This document shows positions 6,864 to 16,164 of a stretch of DNA of 51,786 nt, piece after piece. The first letter of the stretch is position 1. Each line of letters opens with the position of its first letter. The stretch is from Pelosinus propionicus DSM 13327 (GTDB lineage: Bacteria; Bacillota; Negativicutes; DSM-13327). Location of the stretch: NCBI RefSeq assembly GCF_900114615.1, contig NZ_FOTS01000038.1, positions 1-51,786 of the forward strand. Reading direction: 5' to 3'. The notes under the pieces are model-generated. The model was given only the letters and a program-made list of their open reading frames with translations, had not been told where the DNA came from and did not search any database. Made by a program: the position numbers and the translations under genes.

Positions 6864-8465
6864 ATGAAAATAACTTTCTTAGGTGCAGCAAAAATTGTAA
6901 CTGGCTCGTCTTATTTATTAGAAGTAGGGACACTAAAGATTTTAATTGATTGTGGATTGTTTCAAGGTTCAAAAACGATTACAGCTTTCAATCGACGTGA
7001 TTTTCTATATGATCCTACAGCAATTGATTGTGTATTGCTAACTCATGCGCATATTGACCATAGTGGACTATTGCCTAAATTATGCAAATCTGGCTTTACA
7101 GGTCCAATTTATGCTACCAGAGTAACATACGAGCTTTGTGGAATTATGCTGCCTGATAGTGCTCATATTCAAGGCTTTGATGCTGAAATTGCCAATCGCA
7201 AAGGGAAGCGTGCAGGTAGGAAGCCTGTAGAGCCCTTATATACAATTGAGGATGCTTATGCTACTCTAAAATATTTCTCGCCAGTTGATTATGATAAAGA
7301 AGTAACCTTATCACCAAATGTTGTTGTACGATTTCGGGATGCAGGACATATTTTAGGATCTGCTATGTTGGAGATTATGGTCAATGAAGAAGGCAAAACA
7401 ACTAAATTGGTATTCTCTGGCGATTTGGGGCAACCGAATCAGCCCATCTTAAAAGATCCCACCTTTATTGATGAGGCTGATTATGTAATTGTAGAGTCTA
7501 CCTATGGTAATCGTTTGCACGAAGAGTATGATAGAGAAGAACATCTGGCAACGATTATTAACGACAGTGTGGCCCGCGGAGGAAACATTATTATTCCTTC
7601 ATTTGCTGTAGGCCGTACACAAACCATGCTGTATTATTTGCATAATCTTTTAAAATCGGGGAGAATTCCCGATATACCAGTGATCATCGATAGTCCACTC
7701 GCCATATCTGCTACTGACATTTTCATGCGTAATACTCAGGATTTTGATGCAGAAGCTAAAGAAATGCTGAAAAATAAAGAGGATAATCCTTTGCAAATGC
7801 CTCAGCTGCGTTTTACGAAAACGGCTGATGAGTCGAAAGCACTGAATAGCTTAAATGAGCCAGTGATTATAATTTCTGCCAGTGGAATGGCTGATGCTGG
7901 TCGGATTCTTCATCACCTGAAACATAATTTGTGGCGCCCAGAATCTAGTATATTATTTGTTGGTTATCAGGCACAGGGCAGCCTAGGACGGCGTTTGGTA
8001 GAAGGTGCAAGCAAGGTGAAAATTATGGGAGAAGAAATTAGTGTGAGAGCGACTATTTATAGCCTGGATGGCTTCTCGGCGCATGCTGATCAAGAGCAAT
8101 TATTAACGTGGTTAACTTGTTATAAAAGAAAACCTGCTAATATTTTTTTAGTACATGGAGAGGTGGAAGCATCAGAACCCTTTGCACAGTTAATCAAAGA
8201 AAAGTTAGAGGTACCTACTTACATTCCCAATTTTGGAGATGCAGTCACATTGGATGGAACAGAGTGGAGCGTTGAACAGGCTGAAGTGATAGATCCGGCT
8301 ATAAGACAGTTGCATGAGCATCTAGAATTACTAGACAAAGAATATGGCGAATATCGAAGATATCTTGAACAATTAGGCAGCGCTGATAGTAAGAAGATGG
8401 GAGATATTATGCGCAACTTAGAAAAAATGCAAAGTTACATTAATAAATTGAAAAGAGGTGTATAG
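6864..8465 (+). CDS. Beta-CASP metallo-beta-lactamase-fold hydrolase (RNA-processing type)
   Basis: The 533-residue protein has the MBL core with HAHIDHSG (His61, His63, Asp65, His66), a Gly-Asp in VFSGDLGQP, the beta-CASP insertion with ISASGMADAGRILHHL and a C-terminal HGE within FLVHGEVEA. This is the CPSF73/Ysh1-like architecture of RNA nucleases. A role as a 5'-exo/endoribonuclease is inferred. It is distinct from RNase J, lacking that family's C-terminal domain. The start is ATG 6864 because GAGGAGAGAG lies just before it; an upstream in-frame ATG at 6786 falls inside the murB terminator and would add 26 unconserved residues. Confidence 0.87.
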   Translation: MKITFLGAAKIVTGSSYLLEVGTLKILIDCGLFQGSKTITAFNRRDFLYDPTAIDCVLLTHAHIDHSGLLPKLCKSGFTGPIYATRVTYELCGIMLPDSAHIQGFDAEIANRKGKRAGRKPVEPLYTIEDAYATLKYFSPVDYDKEVTLSPNVVVRFRDAGHILGSAMLEIMVNEEGKTTKLVFSGDLGQPNQPILKDPTFIDEADYVIVESTYGNRLHEEYDREEHLATIINDSVARGGNIIIPSFAVGRTQTMLYYLHNLLKSGRIPDIPVIIDSPLAISATDIFMRNTQDFDAEAKEMLKNKEDNPLQMPQLRFTKTADESKALNSLNEPVIIISASGMADAGRILHHLKHNLWRPESSILFVGYQAQGSLGRRLVEGASKVKIMGEEISVRATIYSLDGFSAHADQEQLLTWLTCYKRKPANIFLVHGEVEASEPFAQLIKEKLEVPTYIPNFGDAVTLDGTEWSVEQAEVIDPAIRQLHEHLELLDKEYGEYRRYLEQLGSADSKKMGDIMRNLEKMQSYINKLKRGV

Positions 8466-8519
8466 GAAAAAAAGTTACTGTATAGCTTAAAATATATTGG
8501 AAATTTTTAATATTTATAA

Positions 8520-8548
8520 TTGACATCAAGACGACAGTATAATATAGT
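8520..8548 (+). promoter_or_regulatory. Sigma-A promoter of typA
   Basis: A perfect TTGACA (8520-8525) is followed by a 17-base spacer and TATAGT (8543-8548). It lies in the gap before typA. Confidence 0.65.
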
Positions 8549-8566
8549 GGTTTGTATGCGAAAATA

Positions 8567-8592
8567 AAAGGGTGCAGTAAAACGCATCCTTT
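8567..8592 (+). promoter_or_regulatory. Leader hairpin before typA
   Basis: AAAGGGTGC and GCATCCTTT (one G-U pair) form a nine-base stem about 20 bases after the promoter, followed by the T-rich CTTTGTTGATTTTG. It may be an attenuator or a 5' stability element. Confidence 0.5.
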
Positions 8593-8622
8593 CTTTGTTG
8601 ATTTTGTAGGAGGGCTTAATTT

Positions 8623-10434
8623 ATGAAACGTACTGATTTACGCAACGTTGCTATTATTGCGCACGTTGACCATGGTAAAACAACTCTGGTAGATGCAATG
8701 TTAAAGCAAAGCGGAGTATTCCGCGCCAATGAAACTGTGGCTGAGCGGGTTATGGATTCGAATGATCTTGAACGTGAACGGGGTATTACCATTCTGTCAA
8801 AAAATACTGCTATTATGCATGATGGTGTAAAAATCAATATTGTGGATACCCCAGGACATGCGGACTTTGGCGGTGAAGTAGAGCGGGTGCTCAATATGGT
8901 GGATGGGGTTCTATTACTAGTAGACTCTTTTGAAGGTCCTATGCCTCAGACTAAATATGTTTTGAAAAAAGCGTTAGAACAAAAATTAAAACCGATTGTT
9001 GTTATCAACAAAATTGACCGCCCAGATCAGCGCGTAAAGGATGTTGCTGATGAAGTTTTCGAATTATTTATGGAACTAGATGCTACAGATGAACAATTAG
9101 AGTTTAAGATTGTCTATGCGGCAGCTAGAGCAGGTATTGCTAAATTGAATATGGAAGACGACAGTGATAATCTGCAGCCTTTATTTGAGTTATTGGTAGC
9201 TGAAATTCCTGCTCCTCAAGGAGAGATTGATGGACCACTGCAAATCATGGTTACCACCCTTGACTATGATGATTATGTAGGACGGATTGCTATTGGTCGT
9301 GTTATTCGTGGTAAAGCTACGAATGGGCAACAAGTTTTGGTTTTAAATGGTGAAGTTCAGAGGAAGGCAAAATTAGGTCGTTTGTATACTTATCAAGGTT
9401 TAAAACGTACTGAAGTCCAAGACGTAGCGTTAGGAGATATCGTTGCGATTACTGGGCTGGATGATGTAAATATTGGTGAGACCATTGCCGATACGGAAAA
9501 TCCAGAAGCATTGCCAACCATTGATATTGATGAGCCAACATTGGCTATGACCTTTAGCGTTAACAATAGTCCTCTTGCTGGGCGTGAAGGTCAATTCATT
9601 ACGACGAGACATTTACGTGATCGACTATTTCGCGAAGTGGAAACCAATGTGAGTTTAAAAGTTCGGGAAACAGAAAGTGCAGATACATTTGAAGTATCTG
9701 GCCGTGGTGAATTACATCTGTCGATTTTAATTGAAACCATGCGTCGTGAAGGTTTTGAATTTCAGGTTGGCAAACCAGAAGTTATTTACAAGACCATCAA
9801 TGGACAGCGGTGTGAGCCAATGGAGGCATTAACTATTGATGTTCCTCAAGAATTTATGGGAGCTGTTATGGAAAAATTGGGTACCCGTAAAGCTGACTTG
9901 GTAAATATGACAGAAATCGCTGGATATCTTCGTATGGAATTCGTGATCCCTGCTCGCGGGTTAATCGGCTTCCGTTCTGAATTTTTAACGAGTACCAAAG
10001 GCAATGGCATCATGCATCACTTATTCCATGGTTATGCTCCATATAAAGGCGATATACCAGGACGCAGCCGCGGTGCTTTAGTTGCATTTGAAGCTGGTGA
10101 AACAACTGGCTATGGCATCTTTGGTGTGCAAGACAGAGGAACCTTGTTCATCGTTCCAGGACAAACTGTATATGAAGGTAGTATCATCGGTGAAAATACT
10201 AGAGAAATGGATATGGATGTAAATCCATGCAAGAAGAAAAATGTTACCAATATGCGCACAAGTGCTTCTGATGAAGCTTTGCGTTTAACGGCACCTCGAA
10301 TATTAAGCTTAGAACAGGCATTAGAGTATATTAACAAGGATGAATTGGTAGAAGTGACTCCTAAGAGCATTCGTCTGCGTAAAGCAATTTTAAGCCGTAC
10401 ATTACGCGGTAGAGAGCGTAAGAATAATGGCTAA
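8623..10434 (+). CDS. typA: Ribosome-associated translational GTPase TypA/BipA
   Basis: The 603-residue protein has the GTPase motifs [15 protein letters not shown] (G1), RGITILSKN (G2), [11 protein letters not shown] (G3) and NKIDRPDQR (G4), an EF-Tu-like domain 2 and a TypA C-terminal region with [12 protein letters not shown]. TypA binds the ribosome and aids 50S assembly and growth in the cold or under stress. A strong promoter and leader hairpin lie upstream and AGGAGG precedes the ATG. Length and domain order are normal. Confidence 0.96.
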   Translation: MKRTDLRNVAIIAHVDHGKTTLVDAMLKQSGVFRANETVAERVMDSNDLERERGITILSKNTAIMHDGVKINIVDTPGHADFGGEVERVLNMVDGVLLLVDSFEGPMPQTKYVLKKALEQKLKPIVVINKIDRPDQRVKDVADEVFELFMELDATDEQLEFKIVYAAARAGIAKLNMEDDSDNLQPLFELLVAEIPAPQGEIDGPLQIMVTTLDYDDYVGRIAIGRVIRGKATNGQQVLVLNGEVQRKAKLGRLYTYQGLKRTEVQDVALGDIVAITGLDDVNIGETIADTENPEALPTIDIDEPTLAMTFSVNNSPLAGREGQFITTRHLRDRLFREVETNVSLKVRETESADTFEVSGRGELHLSILIETMRREGFEFQVGKPEVIYKTINGQRCEPMEALTIDVPQEFMGAVMEKLGTRKADLVNMTEIAGYLRMEFVIPARGLIGFRSEFLTSTKGNGIMHHLFHGYAPYKGDIPGRSRGALVAFEAGETTGYGIFGVQDRGTLFIVPGQTVYEGSIIGENTREMDMDVNPCKKKNVTNMRTSASDEALRLTAPRILSLEQALEYINKDELVEVTPKSIRLRKAILSRTLRGRERKNNG

Positions 10435-10440
10435 GATATA

Positions 10441-10466
10441 GGCGCCCTTTGCGGGCGTCTTTTTTA
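10441..10466 (+). terminator. Rho-independent terminator of typA
   Basis: GGCGCCC pairs with GGGCGTC (one G-U) around TTTGC, followed by seven T. Confidence 0.85.
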
Positions 10467-10640
10467 TAAGTAAAGTAAGGATAAAGACCAAGAGAGGGAA
10501 TGGCGTAACTGCAGAGGTAAAGAGTGCCTAAAATAATTTTAAAAGTATTGGTACAATAAATTAGGATTTTTGCATTTTTACGCATTTTTTTGTAAAAAGT
10601 ATAAAAAATAGGATTGATATGCAGGGATTTATTAATAACG

Positions 10641-10647
10641 TGTCGAA
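10641..10647 (+). promoter_or_regulatory. Spo0A-box-like heptamer before sepF
   Basis: TGTCGAA occurs about 65 bases before the sepF start, in an AT-rich gap. The rest of the 276-base gap before sepF holds the typA terminator and AT-rich runs with no recognised RNA. A single box is only suggestive. Confidence 0.3.
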
Positions 10648-10710
10648 TCATTAAATTACAATGGAAATATTAGTTAAATTTATTTTAAAAATGTCTGGAG
10701 GGCAAAAATA

Positions 10711-11127
10711 ATGGGGCTTAGTTTAATCGATAAGCTGACAAATTATTTGATGCCACTGGAGGAAGTGGCTACTGTTGGGAGTGGTGTGTCGGAAATGGAT
10801 GCAGCTCGTGCTCGTAAATCAATGAATTTACATGTTCATACCAATGAGTCTTTAAAAGTAGTAGTAGCTTCGCCAGTAACATATGATGATGTATGCATAT
10901 ACGCAAATCATTTGAAAGAAAATGTGGCAGTAGTAATTAATTTTGCAGGTGTAGATCTGGATATGCAGCACGCTATTAAAGATTTTATGAATGGCGTATG
11001 TTATGTCGTATCTGGTAATGTACAGCGAATTGCTGATTCTGTATTTATATATGTTCCAGGGCATGTAGATATAGAGAAAGAGCTATATGCGTATTCTGTT
11101 CCTGCTTATATAAAACCTAAGATATAA
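10711..11127 (+). CDS. sepF: Cell division protein SepF
   Basis: This 138-residue protein has the SepF layout: a short N-terminal amphipathic membrane-targeting segment (MGLSLIDKLTNYLMP), a linker and a C-terminal domain containing VINFAGVDLDMQHAIKDFMNG and VFIYVP. SepF anchors FtsZ to the membrane and organises septum formation. Here it is not in the usual ylm/ftsZ neighbourhood but alone between typA and transketolase, so it may be a second copy or a relocated one. GGAGGG precedes the ATG. A Spo0A-box-like site lies upstream. Confidence 0.88.
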   Translation: MGLSLIDKLTNYLMPLEEVATVGSGVSEMDAARARKSMNLHVHTNESLKVVVASPVTYDDVCIYANHLKENVAVVINFAGVDLDMQHAIKDFMNGVCYVVSGNVQRIADSVFIYVPGHVDIEKELYAYSVPAYIKPKI

Positions 11128-11134
11128 TTATAAT

Positions 11135-11186
11135 AATTCCTTTAAAGCTGTTGCTTCTTCAAGTGGCAGTTTTAAAGGAATTTTCT
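11135..11186 (+). terminator. Terminator after sepF
   Basis: AATTCCTTTAAA (11135-11146) pairs with TTTAAAGGAATT (11171-11182), with further partial pairing in the loop, followed by a short T run. Confidence 0.75.
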
Positions 11187-11227
11187 ATATTCCTACTTAA
11201 TTTTGATAGAAAGGGGAGCCTATGCTT

Positions 11228-13243
11228 ATGAAAACTAAGAAATTAGAGCAACTAGCAATCAATACAATTCGCAATTTGTCGATTGATGCTGTAGAAAAAG
11301 CCAACTCGGGTCATCCTGGCATGCCTATGGGAGCAGCTCCTATGGCTTATCAGCTTTGGACGAAGCATATGCATCACAATCCAAAGAATCCAAAATGGTT
11401 TAATCGAGATCGTTTTGTGTTATCTGCAGGCCATGGTTCAATATTGCTGTATAGCTTATTACATTTATCTGGTTATGATCTTACAATCGAAGATTTGAAA
11501 AATTTTCGTCAATGGCAAAGCAGGACACCTGGACATCCAGAATATGGGCATACAGCAGGAGTAGATGCTACCACAGGTCCTTTAGGACAAGGAATCGCAA
11601 TGGCAGTTGGTATGGCAATGGCTGAACGGCATCTAGCAGCTCATTATAATAAAGACGGATATAATATAGTTGATCACTGCACGTATAGTATTTGCGGTGA
11701 TGGTGATTTAATGGAAGGCGTTTCAGCAGAAGCAGCTTCTCTGGCAGGGCATCTTAAATTGGGACGTCTTATTGTTTTATATGATTCTAATGACATTTCA
11801 TTAGACGGAAAACTGAATTTGTCCTTTTCCGAAGATGTACAAAAGCGTTTTAAAGCTTATGGCTGGCAAGTTCTTTATGTAGAAGATGGAAATGATCTGA
11901 CTAGCATTGATAAAGCCTTAGTAAAAGCAAAAGCGGATATTCATCGCCCTACGCTAATAGAGGTCAAAACAACGATTGGCTTTGGCTCACCCAATAAGGC
12001 GGGATCTTCTGCTTCTCATGGATCTCCATTAGGAAAAGAGGAAGTACAACTAACCAAAGCTGCTTATAAGTGGTCTTACAAAAATGATTTTCATGTTCCT
12101 GATGAAGTGTATGCGCATTTTTCTGAGCAAGTTGTAGAGCAGGGGATCCATTTGGAAGAAGAATGGAATGTCTTATTGGAAAAGTATCGAATTGTATATC
12201 CAAAGTTAGCAAAAAGCCTTGAGAGTGCTATCGATGGACTGCTGCCAAATCATTGGGATAGTAATGTGCCCATATATGAAGACGGCCAAAAAATTGCTTC
12301 TCGTTCTTCTTCTGGTGAAGCGATAAATGCATTTGCCAAAACAGTGCCTGTACTTTTTGGAGGGTCAGCTGACTTAGCCAGCTCTAATAAAACAACAATA
12401 AAAGATACAACCCCTTTTTCTTCGGCTGATTACAATGGACGCAACATTTGGTTTGGTGTGCGGGAGTTTGCCATGGGAGCCGCTCTAAACGGCATGGCCT
12501 TACATGGGGGATTAAAAGTATATGGTGCAACTTTCTTTATTTTTTCTGACTATTTACGTCCGGCGATTCGTTTGGCGGCGTTAATGAAGCTGCCGGTTAC
12601 TTATGTATTTACCCATGATAGTATTGCAGTGGGAGAAGATGGTCCTACCCATGAGCCGATTGAACAACTGGCATCATTAAGAGCCTTGCCCAATCTTAAC
12701 TTGATTCGCCCAGCAGATGGGAATGAAACAGTAGCAGCCTGGAAAATAGCATTAGAATCTCTTGATAAACCAACAGCCTTAGTCTTATCAAGGCAGGACC
12801 TTGTTACAATCGCTGGAACGAAAGAATCTGCAGATAAGGGGGTACGACAGGGGGCGTACGTTATTTCAAGAGCAAGTGCAGAAATCCCATGTGCTTTACT
12901 CTTGGCAACAGGATCTGAAGTTCAGCTAGCCGTACAAGCTCAGAAGCAGCTTGAAAGTGAGAATATTTTTGTCTCCGTAGTCAGTTTTCCTTCATGGAAT
13001 TTATTTGAACATCAACCACAGCAATATAAAGAAACTGTACTTCCTTCTAATGTGAAAGTTCGTTTAGCAATCGAAATGGGATCAACATTAGGTTGGGAAC
13101 GTTATGTTGGTGATCAGGGGTGTGTATTAGGGATTGATACATTTGGTGCCTCTGCGCCGGAATCAATCGTACTTAAAGAGTATGGATTTACTGTAGAGCA
13201 TGTGGTTGCAAAAGTGAAAGAATTATTAAAGCTTAATAAATAA
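11228..13243 (+). CDS. tkt: Transketolase
   Basis: The thiamine-diphosphate enzyme transfers two-carbon units in the non-oxidative pentose phosphate pathway. The 671-residue protein has [19 protein letters not shown] near the N-terminus, the ThDP motif GDGDLMEG...NDISLDG, the catalytic region [15 protein letters not shown] and [18 protein letters not shown] at 11228 is preferred: AAGGGGAG (11211-11218) is nine bases before it but only three bases before an alternative ATG at 11222. The gene is monocistronic, flanked by hairpins on both sides. Confidence 0.96.
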   Translation: MKTKKLEQLAINTIRNLSIDAVEKANSGHPGMPMGAAPMAYQLWTKHMHHNPKNPKWFNRDRFVLSAGHGSILLYSLLHLSGYDLTIEDLKNFRQWQSRTPGHPEYGHTAGVDATTGPLGQGIAMAVGMAMAERHLAAHYNKDGYNIVDHCTYSICGDGDLMEGVSAEAASLAGHLKLGRLIVLYDSNDISLDGKLNLSFSEDVQKRFKAYGWQVLYVEDGNDLTSIDKALVKAKADIHRPTLIEVKTTIGFGSPNKAGSSASHGSPLGKEEVQLTKAAYKWSYKNDFHVPDEVYAHFSEQVVEQGIHLEEEWNVLLEKYRIVYPKLAKSLESAIDGLLPNHWDSNVPIYEDGQKIASRSSSGEAINAFAKTVPVLFGGSADLASSNKTTIKDTTPFSSADYNGRNIWFGVREFAMGAALNGMALHGGLKVYGATFFIFSDYLRPAIRLAALMKLPVTYVFTHDSIAVGEDGPTHEPIEQLASLRALPNLNLIRPADGNETVAAWKIALESLDKPTALVLSRQDLVTIAGTKESADKGVRQGAYVISRASAEIPCALLLATGSEVQLAVQAQKQLESENIFVSVVSFPSWNLFEHQPQQYKETVLPSNVKVRLAIEMGSTLGWERYVGDQGCVLGIDTFGASAPESIVLKEYGFTVEHVVAKVKELLKLNK

Positions 13244-13271
13244 AAAATCATAGACAGCTTAATAAACAAAT

Positions 13272-13300
13272 AAAATCCCCTGAATTCAGGGGATTTTCTT
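13272..13300 (+). terminator. Palindromic terminator of tkt
   Basis: A 26-base perfect palindrome (13272-13297) is centred on TGAATTCA, with AAAATCCCC and GGGGATTTT arms. Confidence 0.85.
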
Positions 13301-13433
13301 TGTTTAGAGATAATGGCTAACTAGGCCTGGTTATATCAATAAATGAATTAGATAAATAAGAAATAAAAAGTAAGGAACATTTAAATAATACTTGACATAA
13401 AATATATTAGAAATATCGAAAAGGAGGATGTTT

Positions 13434-13823
13434 ATGTCAGGTTTTTCAGATATGCCCAATCATTGTTCATGTGAATGCACTTGCGAGCATCAACAGAAGC
13501 AGACGCATGTGCATGAATTTTTAGGTAGTACAAAACTTGCAGAGCAAGGTGAAGACAGACACAATCATCGTTTTGCTGGGGTTACTGGTGAAGCCCTGTA
13601 TGTGCCTGGAGGAGGTCATATCCATGAAATATGGACCAACACGGACTTTTTTGAAAATCACCACCATGAGCTAAGAAAAATACAAACCGGACTGGCTATT
13701 GAAGTAGGTGCTGGTAAACATGTTCATTTTGTTCAGGGTATGACTACCATCAATGATGACCATTGCCATAATTTTGTTTTTGCTACCTTAATTGAATGCC
13801 CAATTTCCGCAAGGTGTAAATGA
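13434..13823 (+). CDS. His/Cys-rich YmaF-family protein
   Basis: The 129-residue soluble protein begins with a Cys cluster (CSCECTC, Cys11/13/15/17) and carries five H-x-H motifs (HVH, HNH, HIH, HVH, HCH) plus an HHH triplet, 15 His in all. This spacing resembles the YmaF family, whose function is unknown. A metal-binding or metal-sensing role is inferred from residue content only. ATG 13434 is chosen because AAGGAGG (13421-13427) is six bases upstream; the ATG at 13428 abuts the ribosome site. TTGACA at 13392 may belong to its promoter. Confidence 0.75.
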   Translation: MSGFSDMPNHCSCECTCEHQQKQTHVHEFLGSTKLAEQGEDRHNHRFAGVTGEALYVPGGGHIHEIWTNTDFFENHHHELRKIQTGLAIEVGAGKHVHFVQGMTTINDDHCHNFVFATLIECPISARCK

Positions 13824-13825
13824 GT

Positions 13826-13863
13826 AAAAATGGCAGGGAATATAAATAACCTGCCATTTTTTT
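13826..13863. terminator. Terminator between the YmaF-like gene and bioY
   Basis: AAAAATGGCAGG pairs with CCTGCCATTTTT. T-tracts lie on the rightward side and A-tracts on the other side, so it can serve both convergent genes. Confidence 0.8.
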
Positions 13864-13888
13864 ATTTAATTAAAAAATATCGTAAATT

Positions 13889-14464
13889 TTATTTTGATTT
13901 ATACGTTGATAGTAAATAACCGCTTTTCCTAAGGATCGGTATAATACGAATGGAAGTAAGTGTGATTAAAATACTCAAGATTAAGTCAGAAGTAATATAA
14001 GGAAGAAGACCTGCTCCAATAGCAGCTTGTAGTGTCATTTGCCTATGCAAGTAAAAATTTACAATGAGATATAAATATCCTACACCGCAAGTATAAACAA
14101 AGAATAGTCCTAAAAGAACTGCACTATAGACTCTGATGAAGGTAATTGTAGAACAAGATTGAACCAGCTGACCGACGATATAAGAACAGCCTATAAAACC
14201 TAATAAATAACCAAATGTTGGCTGTAGTACATAAGCTGGGCCGCCGCCGCTGGCAAAGACGGGGATGCCGATTAGACCAAGTCCAACATAGAGGATTTGG
14301 GAATAGAATCCTTTTCTTCCCCCCAAAAATATACCGGAATAGGCGCAAAATAAATATTGCAAAGTGAAAGGAACAAGAGGAGTCGGAATTTTTATAAATG
14401 CACCTACGGCAGTTAATGACGCAAAAATAGAAATTAAGATCATTTCTCTAAGTGTTAATTTCAT
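13889..14464 (-). CDS. bioY: Biotin transporter substrate-binding subunit BioY
   Basis: This 191-residue membrane protein with about six hydrophobic segments has the BioY hallmarks PTPLVPFTLQYLFCAYSGIFLGGRKG (quoted here in parts: PTPLVPFTLQ, SGIFLGGRKG) and PAYVLQPTFGYLLGF. BioY is the S-component of an ECF-type biotin importer. No ecfA or ecfT genes are adjacent, so it probably uses shared energising units. GGAGG precedes the ATG. A probable BirA operator about 60-90 bases upstream suggests repression by biotin. Confidence 0.92.
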   Translation of the reverse strand: MKLTLREMILISIFASLTAVGAFIKIPTPLVPFTLQYLFCAYSGIFLGGRKGFYSQILYVGLGLIGIPVFASGGGPAYVLQPTFGYLLGFIGCSYIVGQLVQSCSTITFIRVYSAVLLGLFFVYTCGVGYLYLIVNFYLHRQMTLQAAIGAGLLPYITSDLILSILITLTSIRIIPILRKSGYLLSTYKSK

Positions 14465-14522
14465 GGTCTTTTCCTCCAGTAATATGAAATCTTTATATAA
14501 GTGTAAATAATTTTCTTTAGAA

Positions 14523-14553
14523 TGTAAACCTTTTTAAAAGTAATAGTTAACAA
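14523..14553 (-). promoter_or_regulatory. Probable BirA (biotin repressor) operator
   Basis: TGTAAACC (14523-14530), 15 bases, then GTTAACAA (14546-14553) form an imperfect dyad of the kind bound by BirA in Gram-positive biotin genes. It is placed 58 bases upstream of the bioY start, on the side where its promoter should lie. Confidence 0.6.
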
Positions 14554-14814
14554 TAAAGAGCTTTCTAGCATAGTGATTCTGAGTTTTCAGAGCTCTTAGG
14601 CTTTACTTTTAAATAGAAACTGTGCTAAATTGGTAAGTGAAAATAAACATTGGGTTTTATAAAGATAGGGCACAAAGAATAATTTTTCTGGAACTGTTAC
14701 ATAAATATCAAGATGTATCATATAAAATACAGGAGCTGCGGCTATGTCGGTGTTGATAGGAATCAAAAAGGCGTAAAATGCTTCCAGAAATGAGTAATCA
14801 CTCGCTTATCAATA
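14554..14814. other. Intergenic stretch without a recognised gene
   Basis: This is AT-rich sequence between the divergent bioY operator and the moaA relic. A ribosome-site-like AGGAG at about 14731 precedes a ten-codon frame starting with ATG and ending in TAA, which could be what remains of a gene start. I see no recognisable Moco riboswitch, promoter pair or further moaA coding fragments. Confidence 0.4.
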
Positions 14815-15095
14815 TATCGATTTCCGCAGGCACAGGGATCAATTGGTTTTATTGTTCCGATCTCCCAACACTTTTGTAGTTCTTGCAATCGAATTCGTCT
14901 TACTCCTGATGGCAATCTTAAACCCTGCTTGTTGTCGGATCAGGAATATTCCTTACGAGAGAGACTGTGTGCAGGAATGACTGACCAGAACTTATTGAAT
15001 ATGTTAAGGCAGTGATTCAGAATAAACCTAAGGAATATGACTTAAGAAAAGAGCGTAAAGGTAAAATAGTTATGCATCGTATTAAGGCTGAATAA
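14815..15095 (+). pseudogene. moaA: moaA relic (GTP 3',8-cyclase C-terminal fragment, frameshifted)
   Basis: From 14815 one frame reads YRFPQAQGSIGFIVPIS, then HFCSSCNRIRLTPDGNLKPC (14860s-14930s), the C-terminal Fe-S region of MoaA with its three cysteines. The frame continues to a TGA at 15013-15015. The neighbouring frame takes over at about 15006 with AVIQNKPKEYDLRKERKGK and stops at 15093-15095, matching the MoaA tail. One missing base in TTAAGG near 15004 would explain the shift. About 240 N-terminal residues, including the radical SAM CxxxCxxC motif, are absent. The relic lies directly upstream of mobB-moaC, so it was probably the first gene of this Mo-cofactor cluster. Confidence 0.82.
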
Positions 15096-15123
15096 AAGTA
15101 ATAGCGGAAAGAAGGAAAGCGAT

Positions 15124-15597
15124 ATGATACCCATTATCTCCTTTGTAGGTTATTCCAATAGCGGCAAAACGACGCTTTTGACAAAGGTTATTCGTGAATT
15201 GAAAAATCGTGGTTATCGTATTGCAGTGATTAAACACGATGGGCATGATTTTGAAATAGATCATACTGGGACGGATACATGGAAACACCGCCAAGCAGGT
15301 GCTGATGTTGTATGCATTGCATCCGCACGTCAAGTCGCAACCGTTCAGACTCTTGCCCAACCGCTTGGTCTGGATGATATCATCCAAGGGATCAGTAATG
15401 TTGATTTAATTTTGACAGAGGGTTTTAAGCAAGAAGAAAAACCACAAATAGAGGTACATCGGCAGGGAATAGAATATATTGGTCTAAATAAGAACCGAAT
15501 TGCCTTAGTAGCAGAACAGCAGGTTTATACAGGTGTTCCCTACTTTAAGCTGGAAGAAGTAAAAGAGGTTGCTGATTTTTTAGAAAATAGAATTTAA
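15124..15597 (+). CDS. mobB: Molybdopterin-guanine dinucleotide biosynthesis adaptor MobB
   Basis: The 157-residue P-loop protein begins IPIISFVGYSNSGKTTL (G9-T17), followed by IAVIKHDGHDFEIDHTGTDT and the RQAGA segment typical of MobB. MobB binds GTP and assists MobA in attaching GMP to molybdopterin. It starts 28 bases after the moaA relic and precedes moaC; an AGAAGG-type ribosome site is present. The MGD form of the cofactor fits the bis-MGD oxidoreductase encoded downstream. Confidence 0.92.
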   Translation: MIPIISFVGYSNSGKTTLLTKVIRELKNRGYRIAVIKHDGHDFEIDHTGTDTWKHRQAGADVVCIASARQVATVQTLAQPLGLDDIIQGISNVDLILTEGFKQEEKPQIEVHRQGIEYIGLNKNRIALVAEQQVYTGVPYFKLEEVKEVADFLENRI

Positions 15598-15672
15598 TTA
15601 TCAAATCTACAGATGTAATTAATTTCAATGTTTCGATCGTTCATTTACAAAAGGAAGGACTTGTACATAATT

Positions 15673-16164
15673 ATGGCAGAATTCACTCACTTTAATAGCA
15701 AAGGCGAAAGCCATATGGTTGATGTCAGTGCTAAAGATATAACGCAAAGACAAGCAGTCGCTCGTGGACAAATTTTTATGGAAAAAGAAACACTAGATAA
15801 AATATACGAAAGTCAAATTGCCAAAGGAAATGTATTAGAAGTAGCACGTTTAGCTGGTATCATGGCAGCAAAGCAGACTCAGCATCTCATACCTCTTTGT
15901 CACCCTCTATTGATTAGTTCGGTTGAGATATGTTTTGTCAGAGAGCAGCGATCTATCATGATAGAAGCTGCTGTCAGGGTAAGCGGGCAAACAGGCGTAG
16001 AGATGGAAGCCATGACAGCCGTTAGCGTTGCTGCTCTGACTGTGTACGATATGTGTAAGGCAATTGATCGCTCTATGGTGATATCAAACATTTGTTTAAT
16101 GAAAAAAGAAGGCGGTAAGAGTGGTTTGTTTGAGAGGGAGGATGATTTATGTCTGCCAAAATAA
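15673..16164 (+). CDS. moaC: Cyclic pyranopterin monophosphate synthase MoaC
   Basis: MoaC converts the MoaA product into cyclic pyranopterin monophosphate. The 163-residue protein carries IPLCHPL with His77, GVEMEAMTAVSVAALTVYDM with Asp126 and Lys129 following, matching the catalytic residues of the family. ATG 15673 fits the family N-terminus (MAEFTHFNSKGESHMVDVS). GGAAGG at 15653-15658 is rather far (14 bases). An earlier in-frame ATG at 15628 or a TTG at 15661 are alternatives. It overlaps the next gene by 16 bases. Confidence 0.93.
   Translation: MAEFTHFNSKGESHMVDVSAKDITQRQAVARGQIFMEKETLDKIYESQIAKGNVLEVARLAGIMAAKQTQHLIPLCHPLLISSVEICFVREQRSIMIEAAVRVSGQTGVEMEAMTAVSVAALTVYDMCKAIDRSMVISNICLMKKEGGKSGLFEREDDLCLPK

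Noticed and set aside
10467-10710. Possible riboswitch before sepF
   Set aside because: Only AT-rich runs and weak stems; no conserved core of any riboswitch I know.
14554-14814. Moco riboswitch upstream of the Mo cluster
   Set aside because: The expected conserved stems are not visible; the region appears to have lost the moaA front part.
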